Shown here piece by piece: positions 29,847 through 40,046 of a stretch of 64,000 nt of DNA. The stretch comes from Calditrichota bacterium (GTDB lineage Bacteria > CLD3). Location: assembly GCA_008501735.1 (NCBI GenBank), contig QQUF01000045.1:101957-165956 (forward strand). The letters are read 5' to 3'. The position numbers and the translations under genes were made by a program. The notes beneath the pieces are model-generated. The model saw only the letters and a list, made by a program, of their open reading frames with translations, searched no databases and was not told where the DNA came from. Every line of letters begins with the position of its first letter. Position 1 is the first letter of the stretch.

Positions 29847-30774
29847 AGATTTCTCCGCTGTATTTTTTCTGTGGTTTAAAATTGAAAGGATTAATCAAGT
29901 AAAGAGTGTCTAAAACTGGTTCAGCTGACAAACCATCTTTATCAATTCCATAGTAAACTATTGGAAAATTGTAAGTTGGATTGCCTTTATTAATCGAAAG
30001 TGTAACTGTAAAAGTTCCATCGTTTGCTACTTCATCACCTTTAAATTGGTCACCAGTATCGTCCATTGCAATTGTAGAAATATTTCCTGACGAGCTTTCT
30101 ACAGTAATCCAAACTGCTTTCAAATTGTCTAAGCCTTGTTGGTCTTGAAGGTTGGCTGTAAATTGTAAAGAAAGCGTGTCAACGTCGAAAAATTTCGTAG
30201 AATCTTGATTCCAAATAATTTCAGCTGTGTGTTCGTTAAATTGCAAAAATCTAACTGTATCAGGAGAAAAAATTGACAAAATTTCAGGTGGATTTCCAGC
30301 AGTATAAAAGATTGAATCTTGAAGTTGAAAACTTTTATTCGATTTGTCAGATGCTAAAACTTCAAAAGCGTATTTTCCTTCCCAATACCTTGTAATGTAA
30401 AGTCCGTCAATTGGGTCTAAAACAATGTCTCGAAAAGCAAAACCTGGAGGAATTGCAACACTCCAAAGATTGTCATTTGGTAAAATATCTGCTCCTAATC
30501 CATCATTTTGCAACAAAAGTGAATCATAAGCAAGCGAACTGTCAGGACGAAAAAATTTGCATTGCACAGATGTAATGTCTTCCAAACTATCAGAGTCTTC
30601 GACTTTAACCTGAATGAAAAACTCACCTGTTTGCTTATCAATTTGACCTTGTAATTCACTAACAGTTGGTGAAACATTTACTTCTTTTTCATCGGTTTCA
30701 ATGTTTTCTGAACAAGCAAAAATGAGAACTGAGATACCACAAAGAATTTTGAATTTAGATTTATTGGAAATCAA
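29839..30774 (-). CDS. Putative lipoprotein, hypothetical
   Basis: Lipobox-like ILCGISVLIFACSEN; Ig/cadherin-like content; overlaps the downstream gene start by 8 bp. Confidence 0.65.
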   Translation of the reverse strand: MISNKSKFKILCGISVLIFACSENIETDEKEVNVSPTVSELQGQIDKQTGEFFIQVKVEDSDSLEDITSVQCKFFRPDSSLAYDSLLLQNDGLGADILPNDNLWSVAIPPGFAFRDIVLDPIDGLYITRYWEGKYAFEVLASDKSNKSFQLQDSIFYTAGNPPEILSIFSPDTVRFLQFNEHTAEIIWNQDSTKFFDVDTLSLQFTANLQDQQGLDNLKAVWITVESSSGNISTIAMDDTGDQFKGDEVANDGTFTVTLSINKGNPTYNFPIVYYGIDKDGLSAEPVLDTLYLINPFNFKPQKKYSGEIFE

Positions 30775-31006
30775 AGACTTCTCCTATTTTTTTAGATTCT
30801 TGACCGTGAAACTAAAATTACGAAAGTTTTAAAACAAGAGAAAAATAAAGTGTAAATCTGCAAAATTATTCCATTTGAGCTAAAAACAAAACTTGACACG
30901 CTAAGTTTATTTATTTATGTTTAATCCGATTCCAAAATAATACCTCTTAAGTATTAAATTTTAAATCTCATCTCAAAAAAACTTAATTAAAAATAATTTC
31001 TGTCAA

Positions 31007-32305
31007 ATGAGACAACCTCACAAAGAGGATTTCGCCGAAACTATTAATTTTTTGTATAGCCTTTTTAAATTTGGCATTAAACTCGGCTTAAAAAATATCC
31101 AAACAATTTTAGAAGAGTTAGAAAATCCTGAAACAAATTTTAAAACTATTCACATTGCTGGAACAAACGGCAAAGGTTCGACTGGAGCAATGCTACAAAG
31201 CATTTTTAGAGTTTCAGGTTACAAAACAGGTTTTTTTACCTCACCGCATTTAATTGACTTTCGCGAAAGAATCAGAATTAATGGGAAACCAATTCCTCAA
31301 AAAGATGTCATTGAATTTGTAAATCGAATGCAAAACTCTATTTTAAAAAACAAGTGTACTTTCTTTGAAACTACAACAGCTATGGCTTTTGATTACTTTG
31401 CAAAAGAGAACGTTGACGTTGCTATTATTGAAACAGGACTTGGCGGAACTTACGATTCAACAAATGTAATCTATCCCGAATTATCATTAATTACGGACAT
31501 TGGCTTCGACCACAAAGAGATTTTGGGTGAAACTTTGGTACAAATTGCTAAAGAGAAAGCAGGAATTATTAAAAATAATATTCCGTTAATTACTTCAAAT
31601 ACGAACAAAGAAATTTTAGATGTTTTACAGGAAGTTGCTATCGAAAAGAATGCGGAATTGATTAGCTCCGAACAAAATTCTACTTTAGAACTCATAAATG
31701 ACAATTCAAATAATTTGGAACTCAATTACAGTTTGGGCGAAGAAAAAATTAACGGAATCAAAATGCCATTTTTGGGAAATCATCAGCAAAAAAATGCAAA
31801 ACTTGCAATTACTTCAGCTATGTTTCTTTCAAAAAGATTTGATAAAATTTCCAAAGAAGCTATTAGAAATGGAATTCAAAATACAATTTGGTTAGGACGT
31901 TTCACAATCATTGAAGAGAATCCAAAGATGATTTTGGACGTAACTCATAACCCTGACGGAATGAAAGTATTTGTCGAAACTTTGCAAAAATATTTCCCTA
32001 CTTCAAAAGCATTTTGTGTAATCGGAATGGCGAGTAACAAAGACATAAAAACTTGTTTTGGCATTTTAGAGGGCAATTTTGAAAAATTTGTCTGCGTAAC
32101 ACCAAACGTCGAGAAAGTTCTTGAAGCTAAAGAGTTAGTAAAATTTGCACCAAAAAATTCAATCGCTTCTACAACAGTTGAAAAAGGAATTGAGTTAGCT
32201 AAAAGTTTAACAACAAACGAAGACATAATTTGTGTAATTGGTTCACATTTTACAGTGGGTGAAGCCTTACATAAAATTTATAACAAAAAAGAATTATTAA
32301 TTTAA
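31007..32305 (+). CDS. folC: Bifunctional folylpolyglutamate synthase/dihydrofolate synthase
   Basis: TIHIAGTNGKGSTGAMLQSIF; VAIIETGLGGTYDSTNV; LDVTHNPDGMK. Confidence 0.92.
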   Translation: MRQPHKEDFAETINFLYSLFKFGIKLGLKNIQTILEELENPETNFKTIHIAGTNGKGSTGAMLQSIFRVSGYKTGFFTSPHLIDFRERIRINGKPIPQKDVIEFVNRMQNSILKNKCTFFETTTAMAFDYFAKENVDVAIIETGLGGTYDSTNVIYPELSLITDIGFDHKEILGETLVQIAKEKAGIIKNNIPLITSNTNKEILDVLQEVAIEKNAELISSEQNSTLELINDNSNNLELNYSLGEEKINGIKMPFLGNHQQKNAKLAITSAMFLSKRFDKISKEAIRNGIQNTIWLGRFTIIEENPKMILDVTHNPDGMKVFVETLQKYFPTSKAFCVIGMASNKDIKTCFGILEGNFEKFVCVTPNVEKVLEAKELVKFAPKNSIASTTVEKGIELAKSLTTNEDIICVIGSHFTVGEALHKIYNKKELLI

Positions 32306-32332
32306 ACTATCATAAAATAATTGGAAAAACCA

Positions 32333-33712
32333 ATGCCAGCACCAATCAGAAGAAGAAGAATCCCAAGACCTAAACCACAAGTTGAAGAGAAAGCTGAAAT
32401 TGTTGAAGTATTTGAAACAGAAGCTAAAACTGAAAGTAAGCCAAAAGAAAAAGAAGTCGAAAAATTAGACATCTCACAATTACAGAATCTTAAAGTTACC
32501 GAGCTAACAGAAATGGCTATTTCTTTTGGAATCAAAAATCACTCTACTCTTAAAAAACAAGATTTAATTTTTAAAATACTCGGAGCAAAAGCCAAAAAAG
32601 ATGGTTTCATTTTTGCTAAAGGTGTAATCGAAGTCCTTCCTGATGGTTACGGATTCCTTCGTTCACCAGATTATAATTACCTTCCAGGTCCAGACGATAT
32701 TTACGTTTCACCTTCTCAAATTAAAAGATTTCATCTTAGAACAGGAGACACAGTTCAAGGTCAAATTCGTCCTCCAAAAGATTCAGAGCGATTTTTTGCA
32801 CTCCTCAAAGTAGAAGCAATTAACTTCGAGAAACCTGAAAAACAAAAATACAAAACTTACTTCGACAACTTGACTCCGCTCTACCCTGAAGAAAGAATTA
32901 AATTAGAAGCTGCCCCAAAAGACTACGATATGAGAATTATGGATTTGTTTACTCCAATTGGTAAAGGGCAAAGAGCTTTAATTGTAGCACAACCAAAAAC
33001 AGGTAAAACAACCTTACTCCAACACATTGCAAACAGCATTTCTAAAAACCACCCTGAAATTTATATGATTGTTCTTTTAATCGACGAAAGACCTGAGGAA
33101 GTAACCGATATGAAACGTTCAGTTTTTGCCGAAGTTATTAGCTCAACTTTTGACGAACCACCTGAAAGACACGTTCAAGTTGCCGATATGGTTATTGAAA
33201 AAGCAAAACGATTGGTTGAAGTTAAAAAAGATGTTGTTATTTTATTAGATTCACTAACAAGACTTGCAAGAGCTCACAACGTTGTAATTCCTCACAGTGG
33301 AAAAATCCTTTCTGGTGGTGTTGATTCAAATGCTTTACACAAGCCCAAAAGATTCTTTGGAGCGGCAAGAAATATCGAAGAAGGTGGAAGTTTGACAATC
33401 ATTTCAACCGCTCTTGTTGAAACAGGAAGTAGAATGGACGATGTGATTTTTGAGGAATTCAAAGGAACTGGAAATATGGAACTTCAACTTGACAGAAGAC
33501 TTAGCGACAGAAGAACTTATCCTGCAATTGACATCATTAAATCCTCAACTCGTAAAGAAGAATTGCTTCTTAACCAACTTGAACTTGGTAGAGGTTGGAT
33601 TCTTAGAAAATTCTTTAGCGATATGACTCCGATGGAAGCAATGGAAGAATTGCTCGGAAAAATGAAAGGTACAAAATCAAACCAAGAATTTTTCAAAGTA
33701 ATGAGTTCGTAA
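32333..33712 (+). CDS. rho: Transcription termination factor Rho
   Basis: [54 protein letters not shown] at 32333 preferred over TTG at 32321. Confidence 0.95.
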   Translation: MPAPIRRRRIPRPKPQVEEKAEIVEVFETEAKTESKPKEKEVEKLDISQLQNLKVTELTEMAISFGIKNHSTLKKQDLIFKILGAKAKKDGFIFAKGVIEVLPDGYGFLRSPDYNYLPGPDDIYVSPSQIKRFHLRTGDTVQGQIRPPKDSERFFALLKVEAINFEKPEKQKYKTYFDNLTPLYPEERIKLEAAPKDYDMRIMDLFTPIGKGQRALIVAQPKTGKTTLLQHIANSISKNHPEIYMIVLLIDERPEEVTDMKRSVFAEVISSTFDEPPERHVQVADMVIEKAKRLVEVKKDVVILLDSLTRLARAHNVVIPHSGKILSGGVDSNALHKPKRFFGAARNIEEGGSLTIISTALVETGSRMDDVIFEEFKGTGNMELQLDRRLSDRRTYPAIDIIKSSTRKEELLLNQLELGRGWILRKFFSDMTPMEAMEELLGKMKGTKSNQEFFKVMSS

Positions 33713-33786
33713 TAATTATTAATGTTTAATGACTAATAAATTTGCACTGAGCGACTTTAACATTCATCTTTATTAGGTTCTCTGAC

Positions 33787-33934
33787 GTTACGCAAAAAAT
33801 ATCCTTCACGATAAAAAACAAAAATTGAAATTTAATTTTTGTTTCGGATACGCCGCACACTGCCGTGCGTCTCTACGCAGTTTAGTTTTTCGTGTGTTTT
33901 GTGGGCAGTTTCTTAATTTCATTTTTTGCGTAAC
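33787..33934. repeat. 148-bp element with 14-bp terminal inverted repeats and internal hairpins (MITE-like or decayed intergenic repeat)
   Basis: GTTACGCAAAAAAT at left end; ATTTTTTGCGTAAC at right end; internal hairpin AAACAAAAATT/AATTTTTGTTT at 33816..33844. Confidence 0.7.
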
Positions 33935-33940
33935 ATCAAA

Positions 33941-34513
33941 TTAATTTAATTTTAGAAATGGGATAAATCTTGGAGTATTTCTTTTGTACTCCAAATATTT
34001 TTCTCCAATCTCTTGAATCATTCTTTTTTCTTCAAAATAACTTCCGACAAAAAAGTAAGTTGCACAGCCAACACTAAAAACCAATTTGTTTTCTGTTGGC
34101 GAAGAGTCAAAAATTAGTAAAATTGTTGAAAAAAAGTAAAGTGGATGGCGACAAAATTTGAACATTCCTTTGGTAGTAAAGGAAGTTGTTTTCTGTTCTT
34201 TTAAGCCAAGAAATTCTGTTCCTGAAAAATCCCTAAGTGTCAAAAGAAAGCCTAAAATGCCTAACACTCTTAAAGCATTGAAAATGCTCTTCCAAGTCCC
34301 TTCTAAAGTGTAAATTGAGTTTTGGTTGGTTTTCAAAATGAAAAAATAATACCAAAAGCCAAAAGTCAAAACACTGAATAAATTGTAAATAAGTCGGTAA
34401 TTCTTGTCTGAAATTTTCTGTTTTTGGAAAGTCTGTTTTATTGAATAAGTAGCAGTTAGCGAATGAAGAATACAGCAAAAGATAAAAGTCGAAATTGTTA
34501 GAAACAAATCCAT
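33941..34513 (-). CDS. Isoprenylcysteine carboxyl methyltransferase-like / NnrU-like membrane protein
   Basis: Multiple TM segments; GMFKFCRHPLYFFSTILL ... EEKRMIQEIGEKYLEYKRNTPRFIPF. Confidence 0.75.
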   Translation of the reverse strand: MDLFLTISTFIFCCILHSLTATYSIKQTFQKQKISDKNYRLIYNLFSVLTFGFWYYFFILKTNQNSIYTLEGTWKSIFNALRVLGILGFLLTLRDFSGTEFLGLKEQKTTSFTTKGMFKFCRHPLYFFSTILLIFDSSPTENKLVFSVGCATYFFVGSYFEEKRMIQEIGEKYLEYKRNTPRFIPFLKLN

Positions 34514-34515
34514 TT

Positions 34516-35364
34516 TTACCCAACAGGACTTTTCTGGAGAATCATTGAAAATCTTAAAAAGGCTTCCATTTTTTCTTTTTGGTCAAGATTTTGGTAAACA
34601 CCGACTAAGTTCCGCAACATTCTTTGCAAAATGTATTTATCAGAAACAGGATAAAGAAATTCATCTTTGAAAGGAATGTTTAGAAGTTTCACAAACTTCT
34701 TGCAATCTTCGGCAGTTAAAAAATTTCCGTTATTAAAAGGGTCAATAAAAATATCTCTTTTGCCTCTAAACTTGAGCAAAAAATGTCCCGGAACCCCTAC
34801 TCCGCTAATTGGAAAATTCAACCTTCTTGCAACCAAAATAAAAATCACAGAAAGGCTAATCGGAATACCTTTTTTCCCGTCAATTACGCAATTTATGAAA
34901 CTATTTTCAGGCTCATAATAATTTGTTTGATTGCCTCTGAAATTCATTTTCTCAAAGAAAAACCTGTTCATTGCTCCCAAAACTTCAAAGTGGTCATCGA
35001 AATGCACAATATCTTCAAGAATTTCGTTTGCAAAATCATCTAACTTTTCGAGGTAATTTATTGAATTCAAAGTTGGAAATTCTAAATTTGAAATTAAAAA
35101 AACTCCACTTTCCAAACAATCAAAAGTATTGTTGTGCAAAATGAATTTAAATTTTTCTTCCAAAATTGGTTGGTTAATTACTTTCAGCAAATCATTAATT
35201 TTTGACTTGTAATCTGAGTTTGTAGAGTCAAAATAATTTTCTTTGAGATTCGGAATTGCCTTTTCACCGAGCAAGACTAATTCATTAAAAGCAACAGTTG
35301 AAATTTTTTCGTCAGTGTCTTCAAGAAGTGAAATCAAAGCCGTAGTTTTATCATATTTAGACAT
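34516..35364 (-). CDS. SirB1 family transglutaminase-like protein
   Basis: NCVIDGKKGIPISLSVIFILVARRLNFPISGVGVPGHFLLKFRG..IFIDPFNNGNFLT. Confidence 0.85.
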   Translation of the reverse strand: MSKYDKTTALISLLEDTDEKISTVAFNELVLLGEKAIPNLKENYFDSTNSDYKSKINDLLKVINQPILEEKFKFILHNNTFDCLESGVFLISNLEFPTLNSINYLEKLDDFANEILEDIVHFDDHFEVLGAMNRFFFEKMNFRGNQTNYYEPENSFINCVIDGKKGIPISLSVIFILVARRLNFPISGVGVPGHFLLKFRGKRDIFIDPFNNGNFLTAEDCKKFVKLLNIPFKDEFLYPVSDKYILQRMLRNLVGVYQNLDQKEKMEAFLRFSMILQKSPVG

Positions 35365-36031
35365 TTTTTAGTTCTTCCAATTCGTAAACAAGTAGTTTTT
35401 CAGTAACCAAATTCTTTTGAGAAATTAGTGTAATCGAAATTTTTTCTTTAAAGTCATTTAGAATTTCAGGCAATTTTGAATTTGTAGAAATTACAATAAA
35501 TGCCTTACCATTTTCATTTAAATAAAACTTAAACTCATCGAGAAAATTCACAAAAGTTTCAAAGTTCTCCCCTGCCCTCCAAGAAAAATCGTGTAAATCT
35601 TCCGGTTTTCCTTTGTAGTAAGGCGGATTAAATAAAATGAAATCAAATTTTTCACTCTTTAAATTTTCAAAAAGATTGCTGACTTTAAAATTTATGTTTT
35701 TTTCTGTTTTGTTCAGAAGTGAATTTATTTTAGCAGAACGAATTGCCTCTTCGTTAATGTCGGCACAAACAACTTTTGCATTCTTTTTCGCACAAGAAAT
35801 TCCAATTACTCCTGTTCCAGTTCCTAAATCTAAAACTTTGGAATCTTTTTTTATAAAATTTATGATTGAGTCAATAAAAAATTCGGTTGCAAAGTAAAGT
35901 GTTGGATTAAAAGTTTCTTCTAAAACCAAAATATTTAAGTCTTTAAATTTCTCCAAAACCAAATTTTTGTAACGCTTGGAATCAAATATTTTGAACTTTA
36001 AATACCTTAAATTTCTTAAAACTTTAATCAC
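35357..36031 (-). CDS. HemK/PrmC-like class I SAM methyltransferase
   Basis: VLDLGTGTGVIGISCAKKNAKVVCADIN; FDFILFNPPYYKG. Confidence 0.85.
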   Translation of the reverse strand: MIKVLRNLRYLKFKIFDSKRYKNLVLEKFKDLNILVLEETFNPTLYFATEFFIDSIINFIKKDSKVLDLGTGTGVIGISCAKKNAKVVCADINEEAIRSAKINSLLNKTEKNINFKVSNLFENLKSEKFDFILFNPPYYKGKPEDLHDFSWRAGENFETFVNFLDEFKFYLNENGKAFIVISTNSKLPEILNDFKEKISITLISQKNLVTEKLLVYELEELKNV

Positions 36032-36034
36032 AAT

Positions 36035-36865
36035 TTAATCTTTAATTTTTGGATCTAAAATATCTCTCAAGCCATCACCAAAGAGATTAAAGCCTAAAAC
36101 TGTAATCAAAATTGCAATTCCCGGAAATGTAATTGCCCACCAAGCACGAAGAATTAAAGGTCTTGCTTGAGCCAACATTGCTCCCCATTCTGGTTGTGGC
36201 GGTTGAGCTCCAAGTCCAAGAAATCCCAAACCAGCAGCTTCCAAAATTGCTCCTGCAAAACCAAGCGTTGCTTGAACAATTATCGGAGCAAGGCAATTTG
36301 GTAAAATCTCAATGAACATTGTGTGAAAATCACCGAATCCTGCAGCATTTGCGGCTTCGGGATATTCGTTACTTTTTTCAACTAAAACAGTTGCACGGAC
36401 TAATCTGATGTATTGGGGAATTCCAACAATTCCGATAGCAATCATTGCATTTGTCAATCCAGGTCGAAGAACAGAAACAATCATAATTGCCAAAAGAATA
36501 CTCGGAAACGCAAGCATTATGTCTGTGAATCTCAAAATTATCGAATCTACTTTGCCACCGTAGTAACCAGCCAAAACTCCAAGTGGAATTCCAATTGTGA
36601 GTGAAATCCCAATCGAAATAAACCCAACAAAAAGGGAGATTCTTGAGCCGTAAATTATTCTGCTCAAAATGTCTCTGCCAAACTCGTCTGTCCCAAGAAG
36701 ATTTGAAGTAACAAAAGGTTCAGTCAACCTTCGAGAAAGTTCCTGTGAATTTGGGTCAAAAGGAGCAAGAATCGGAGCAAAAATAGCTGTAAAAATAACC
36801 AACGAAATTAGTGCAAGTCCAAAAACTGCGATTGGGTGTTTTTTTAAATCTTTTAAAAAAGTCAA
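36035..36865 (-). CDS. Dipeptide/oligopeptide ABC transporter permease (DppC/OppC-like)
   Basis: LGTDEFGRDILSRIIYGSRISLFVG; EAANAAGFGDFHTMFIEILPNCLAPIIVQATL; LGLGAQPPQPEWGAML. Confidence 0.9.
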   Translation of the reverse strand: MTFLKDLKKHPIAVFGLALISLVIFTAIFAPILAPFDPNSQELSRRLTEPFVTSNLLGTDEFGRDILSRIIYGSRISLFVGFISIGISLTIGIPLGVLAGYYGGKVDSIILRFTDIMLAFPSILLAIMIVSVLRPGLTNAMIAIGIVGIPQYIRLVRATVLVEKSNEYPEAANAAGFGDFHTMFIEILPNCLAPIIVQATLGFAGAILEAAGLGFLGLGAQPPQPEWGAMLAQARPLILRAWWAITFPGIAILITVLGFNLFGDGLRDILDPKIKD

Positions 36866-36894
36866 ATTTGTTTTGGTTTATTTTAGAGGTAAAA

Positions 36895-37644
36895 TTAATT
36901 TTTCTTACAAAAGAAAACTTCTCTTTCAGGAGCTATTGACATTTGTTTCAAAGCATTTTTGCTAACAATTTCATCTGCTTTGAAAACTCTTACTTCAAAC
37001 CCTGCTTTTTCGAGTCTGTCTTTGTAATCTCTTCCGTAGTTTCTGACGTGGTCGATTTGCCCGTAAAGTCTTAGTCTTTCTTCGTCCGAATCAACTGTAA
37101 AATCTTCTTCTGTAACTTCAACATTTATCGGAACTTGCAAAACTGCCCAACAACCCGTTTTCAAAACTCGGTAAAATTCGCCCATTGCCTTCCAATCTTC
37201 AATTACGTGTTCTAAAACGTGGCTACAATAAATTACGTCAAAAGTTTCGTCAGGAAATTGAATTTCTGTAATATCCATTTTTACCATTGCATCAGGGTCA
37301 TTCAAGTCCGCCGTAACATATTCTAAATTTTTCTCTCTTTCAAGAATTGGTTTTATCGAAAGTTCAGGTGCAACGTGAAGCATTTTTTTGGAGTTTGAAT
37401 CAAAAAGGTTTGTGTTTTTACGGAAGAAAAGTAAATCTAATCTGTGCCTTTGTTCAGACTCGCAAATTGGACACCAAGAATTTGGTTTCCCTGTTTCCAA
37501 ATGATTCAAGAATTTTTGGATTTTTGTATCGCAAACAGGACAATAAAATTCATCTCCTTTAAAAACATTTCTTTTTGTCTCAAAAGGAAGTCTTGCCAAA
37601 AATTTACGAGCCAGCCAAACATTTTCCATTAATGAATAGAACAA
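36895..37644 (-). CDS. Class I SAM-dependent methyltransferase with N-terminal CxxC motifs
   Basis: FYCPVCDTK..WCPICESEQRHR; YCSHVLEHVIEDWKAMGEFYRVLKTGCWAVLQVP; ATG at 37629 is an alternative start. Confidence 0.8.
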   Translation of the reverse strand: MFYSLMENVWLARKFLARLPFETKRNVFKGDEFYCPVCDTKIQKFLNHLETGKPNSWCPICESEQRHRLDLLFFRKNTNLFDSNSKKMLHVAPELSIKPILEREKNLEYVTADLNDPDAMVKMDITEIQFPDETFDVIYCSHVLEHVIEDWKAMGEFYRVLKTGCWAVLQVPINVEVTEEDFTVDSDEERLRLYGQIDHVRNYGRDYKDRLEKAGFEVRVFKADEIVSKNALKQMSIAPEREVFFCKKN

Positions 37645-37713
37645 AACAAAAAGCCTTAGTTTGTTAAAAGATTAGGTTGAATTTAAACATTTTATGAATT
37701 TTAACAAATTTAT

Positions 37714-39024
37714 TTAAACTTTCACCCAAAGATGAAATCTACTCTTGGCAAAAATGCTCAAAGTAACTCCTCTTGCAAACATAAACAAGGTCATTGCCAA
37801 CCAAAGACTGTTGTTTCCCAAAACTTCTTTTGTCAGGTAAAAAATAGGTATAAAAACTATAAAAGTGCAAATGAGCATTGAGTTTCTTAAGGTTTTTGAA
37901 TCTGTTGCTCCGAGATAAATTCCGTCCCAAATGAAACAAAATCCATTAATCAAAGGTGCAAGAATTGTCCAAATCATAAATTCTTTTGCTAATTCAATGA
38001 CTTGATTTTTGTCTGTAAAAATGGAAAGAATGTGTTCAAAGAAAAAGTAGTAAACCAACGCAATCAAAACTCCAAGCCCGATTCCCCAATAAAATATTTG
38101 AATAATTATTTGTTTCAGATTTTCAATATTTTTGGCACCGATGAATTTTCCGACTAAACTTTCAGCAGCGTAAGCAAAACCATCAATTCCGTAAGCAAGA
38201 ATCATCCAAAGTTGGAAAAGGATTGTGTTGACAGCAAGAACTTCTTCGCCAAATTCTGCTGACTTTGCTGTAAAAAATGACAGTGCAAAAACTAAACTCA
38301 AAGTCCTAATTGTGATGTCTAAGTTTAAACGAAAAAACTTCTTCAAAGCCACAGAGTCTAAGATTTTTTCAAAGTTGAGTTTAAAGGAAAAATTGTAATG
38401 TTTAATTAAAATGTAAAATGAAAGGAAGAAACCTAAATACTGTGCGAAAACAGTTCCTAAGGCAACACCATCGGATTTGAAATCAAAAACTTTAATAAAA
38501 ATTAAATTGAAAATTACGTTTGAAAGGTTTACTACAATTGTTAGGAAAAGTGGGATTTTCGAGTTTTGCATTCCCAAAAACCAACCTAAAACGACGTAGG
38601 AAAAAAGAGTCGCAGGAGCAGCCCAGATTCTAATTTCAAAATAACTCCTTGCAAAAACTTCAACTTCTTCTGTTCCATCGACAAGAAAAAAACTTAGTTC
38701 AGCAATTGGAAATTGTAAAAGAATCAAAGCCAAACCGCCAAGAATTGCAACCAAAAGTCCACGCATCAAAATCAAGTTCTGTTCTTCGGAATTGTTTTCA
38801 CCGAATGCCTGAGCAGTCAAACCTGTTGTTCCCATTCGGAGAAATCCAAAACCCCAATAAATGAAGTTGAAAATCATTCCGCCAATCGCAATTGCACCCA
38901 AGTAATGCAATCCTTCCAAATGTCCGACTAAAGCTGTATCAACCGAACTTAAAAATGGAATTGAAAGGCTTGTGAGAATGTTTGGAATTGCTAAATTCAG
39001 AATTTGCTTGTTAAGAGATTTCAA
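37714..39024 (-). CDS. MATE family efflux transporter
   Basis: ILNLAIPNILTSLSIPFLSSVDTALVGHLEGLHYLGAIAIGGMIFNFIYWGFGFLRMGTTGLTAQAFG. Confidence 0.9.
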   Translation of the reverse strand: MKSLNKQILNLAIPNILTSLSIPFLSSVDTALVGHLEGLHYLGAIAIGGMIFNFIYWGFGFLRMGTTGLTAQAFGENNSEEQNLILMRGLLVAILGGLALILLQFPIAELSFFLVDGTEEVEVFARSYFEIRIWAAPATLFSYVVLGWFLGMQNSKIPLFLTIVVNLSNVIFNLIFIKVFDFKSDGVALGTVFAQYLGFFLSFYILIKHYNFSFKLNFEKILDSVALKKFFRLNLDITIRTLSLVFALSFFTAKSAEFGEEVLAVNTILFQLWMILAYGIDGFAYAAESLVGKFIGAKNIENLKQIIIQIFYWGIGLGVLIALVYYFFFEHILSIFTDKNQVIELAKEFMIWTILAPLINGFCFIWDGIYLGATDSKTLRNSMLICTFIVFIPIFYLTKEVLGNNSLWLAMTLFMFARGVTLSIFAKSRFHLWVKV

Positions 39025-39127
39025 GATTTCTCGAAGTTGAGGTTCAAATACTTTACTTTTGGCTGAATTTTAACTAAGTTTTCTGAAATCTTAAGATATT
39101 TTTTAATTCCTTATGATTTAATGCTTG

Positions 39128-39157
39128 GGAAAAAACTAATTGCCGTTAGTTTTTTCC
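39128..39157 (-). terminator. Hairpin at 3' end of minus-strand gene, including its stop codon
   Basis: GGAAAAAACTAA-ttgccg-TTAGTTTTTTCC perfect 12-bp stem. Confidence 0.5.
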
Positions 39158-39985
39158 TATTTTTTTGCCAAAAATCTTTTGTTGCAAATCGTCTCTGTGA
39201 TTAATTTCGTTTACCAAGCTTTCAAAACAAAATTTAGAATTTTCATTTCTAACTTTTGACTCAAAAAAAACTTTACCTTTTTCAAAAACTTGAATTGTAA
39301 AAAATGGTTGATTGTTGAAGTCTAACTCTTTGTTGTAACGAAATTCAAAATCAGCTTCGTTTGAAGAATTGACCAAAATTAAACCTGTTTCATCAAAAAA
39401 TGGCTTCTCTTTTCCTTTGAGTAAATCAACTTTAAAGTTTGAGCTAAAAATCACTTTTGTAGCCTCCAAGTCATTTTTGATTTTTAGGTTAAAGTAAAGA
39501 TTTTCAAGAACAGACTTTATTTTTTTACCTGTGAGCAATGCAAGTTCAACTTCGTCTAAATCTTTAATTTTCAAGTTTTCAGCAAAAACAATTTCGCCCC
39601 TCAAAATGTCAATCAATTGGTAAGAGAAATATTTTTGAGAAATGAAAAATGTGATTAAAATATTTGCACTTATCCAACTTTGAATTTCACGTTTTTGAGA
39701 AGAATCACTTCCCAATAAATATTCACCAATTTCACTTTCTCCAAAACTAAACTCTGCCAGAAGTTTTTCAATCTGATGTCGTGGAACTAAGTTAAAAGCA
39801 TTGTAGTTTGAAGTTGACTTTAGTTCCGACTGTAAAATGAAATTGAAACTACTAACTGAAAATTCCTCAATTCCTTGCTCAACTTGTGGAATTGTTACAG
39901 CCACAACAAACGGCTTTACACTTTTTTCTTGTGCAAAAATTTGAAAAGTAAAGATTACCAGAAATAAAATTATTAATTTTTTCAT
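39146..39985 (-). CDS. Secreted protein resembling the CsgG/LpoB fold
   Basis: Signal peptide; LVPRHQIEKLLAEFSFGESE...ISANILITFFISQKYFSYQLIDILRGEIVFAENL pattern. Confidence 0.5.
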   Translation of the reverse strand: MKKLIILFLVIFTFQIFAQEKSVKPFVVAVTIPQVEQGIEEFSVSSFNFILQSELKSTSNYNAFNLVPRHQIEKLLAEFSFGESEIGEYLLGSDSSQKREIQSWISANILITFFISQKYFSYQLIDILRGEIVFAENLKIKDLDEVELALLTGKKIKSVLENLYFNLKIKNDLEATKVIFSSNFKVDLLKGKEKPFFDETGLILVNSSNEADFEFRYNKELDFNNQPFFTIQVFEKGKVFFESKVRNENSKFCFESLVNEINHRDDLQQKIFGKKIGKN

Positions 39986-40005
39986 TTTTTACCTCACTTA
40001 AGAAA

Positions 40006-40039
40006 TAGCCTTCAAGCAACTAAAATCACTTGAAGGCTA
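40006..40039 (-). terminator. Hairpin downstream of 40047..40601 gene
   Basis: TAGCCTTCAAG ... CTTGAAGGCTA perfect 11-bp stem followed on minus strand by TTTC. Confidence 0.6.
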
Positions 40040-40046
40040 GGTTTTC

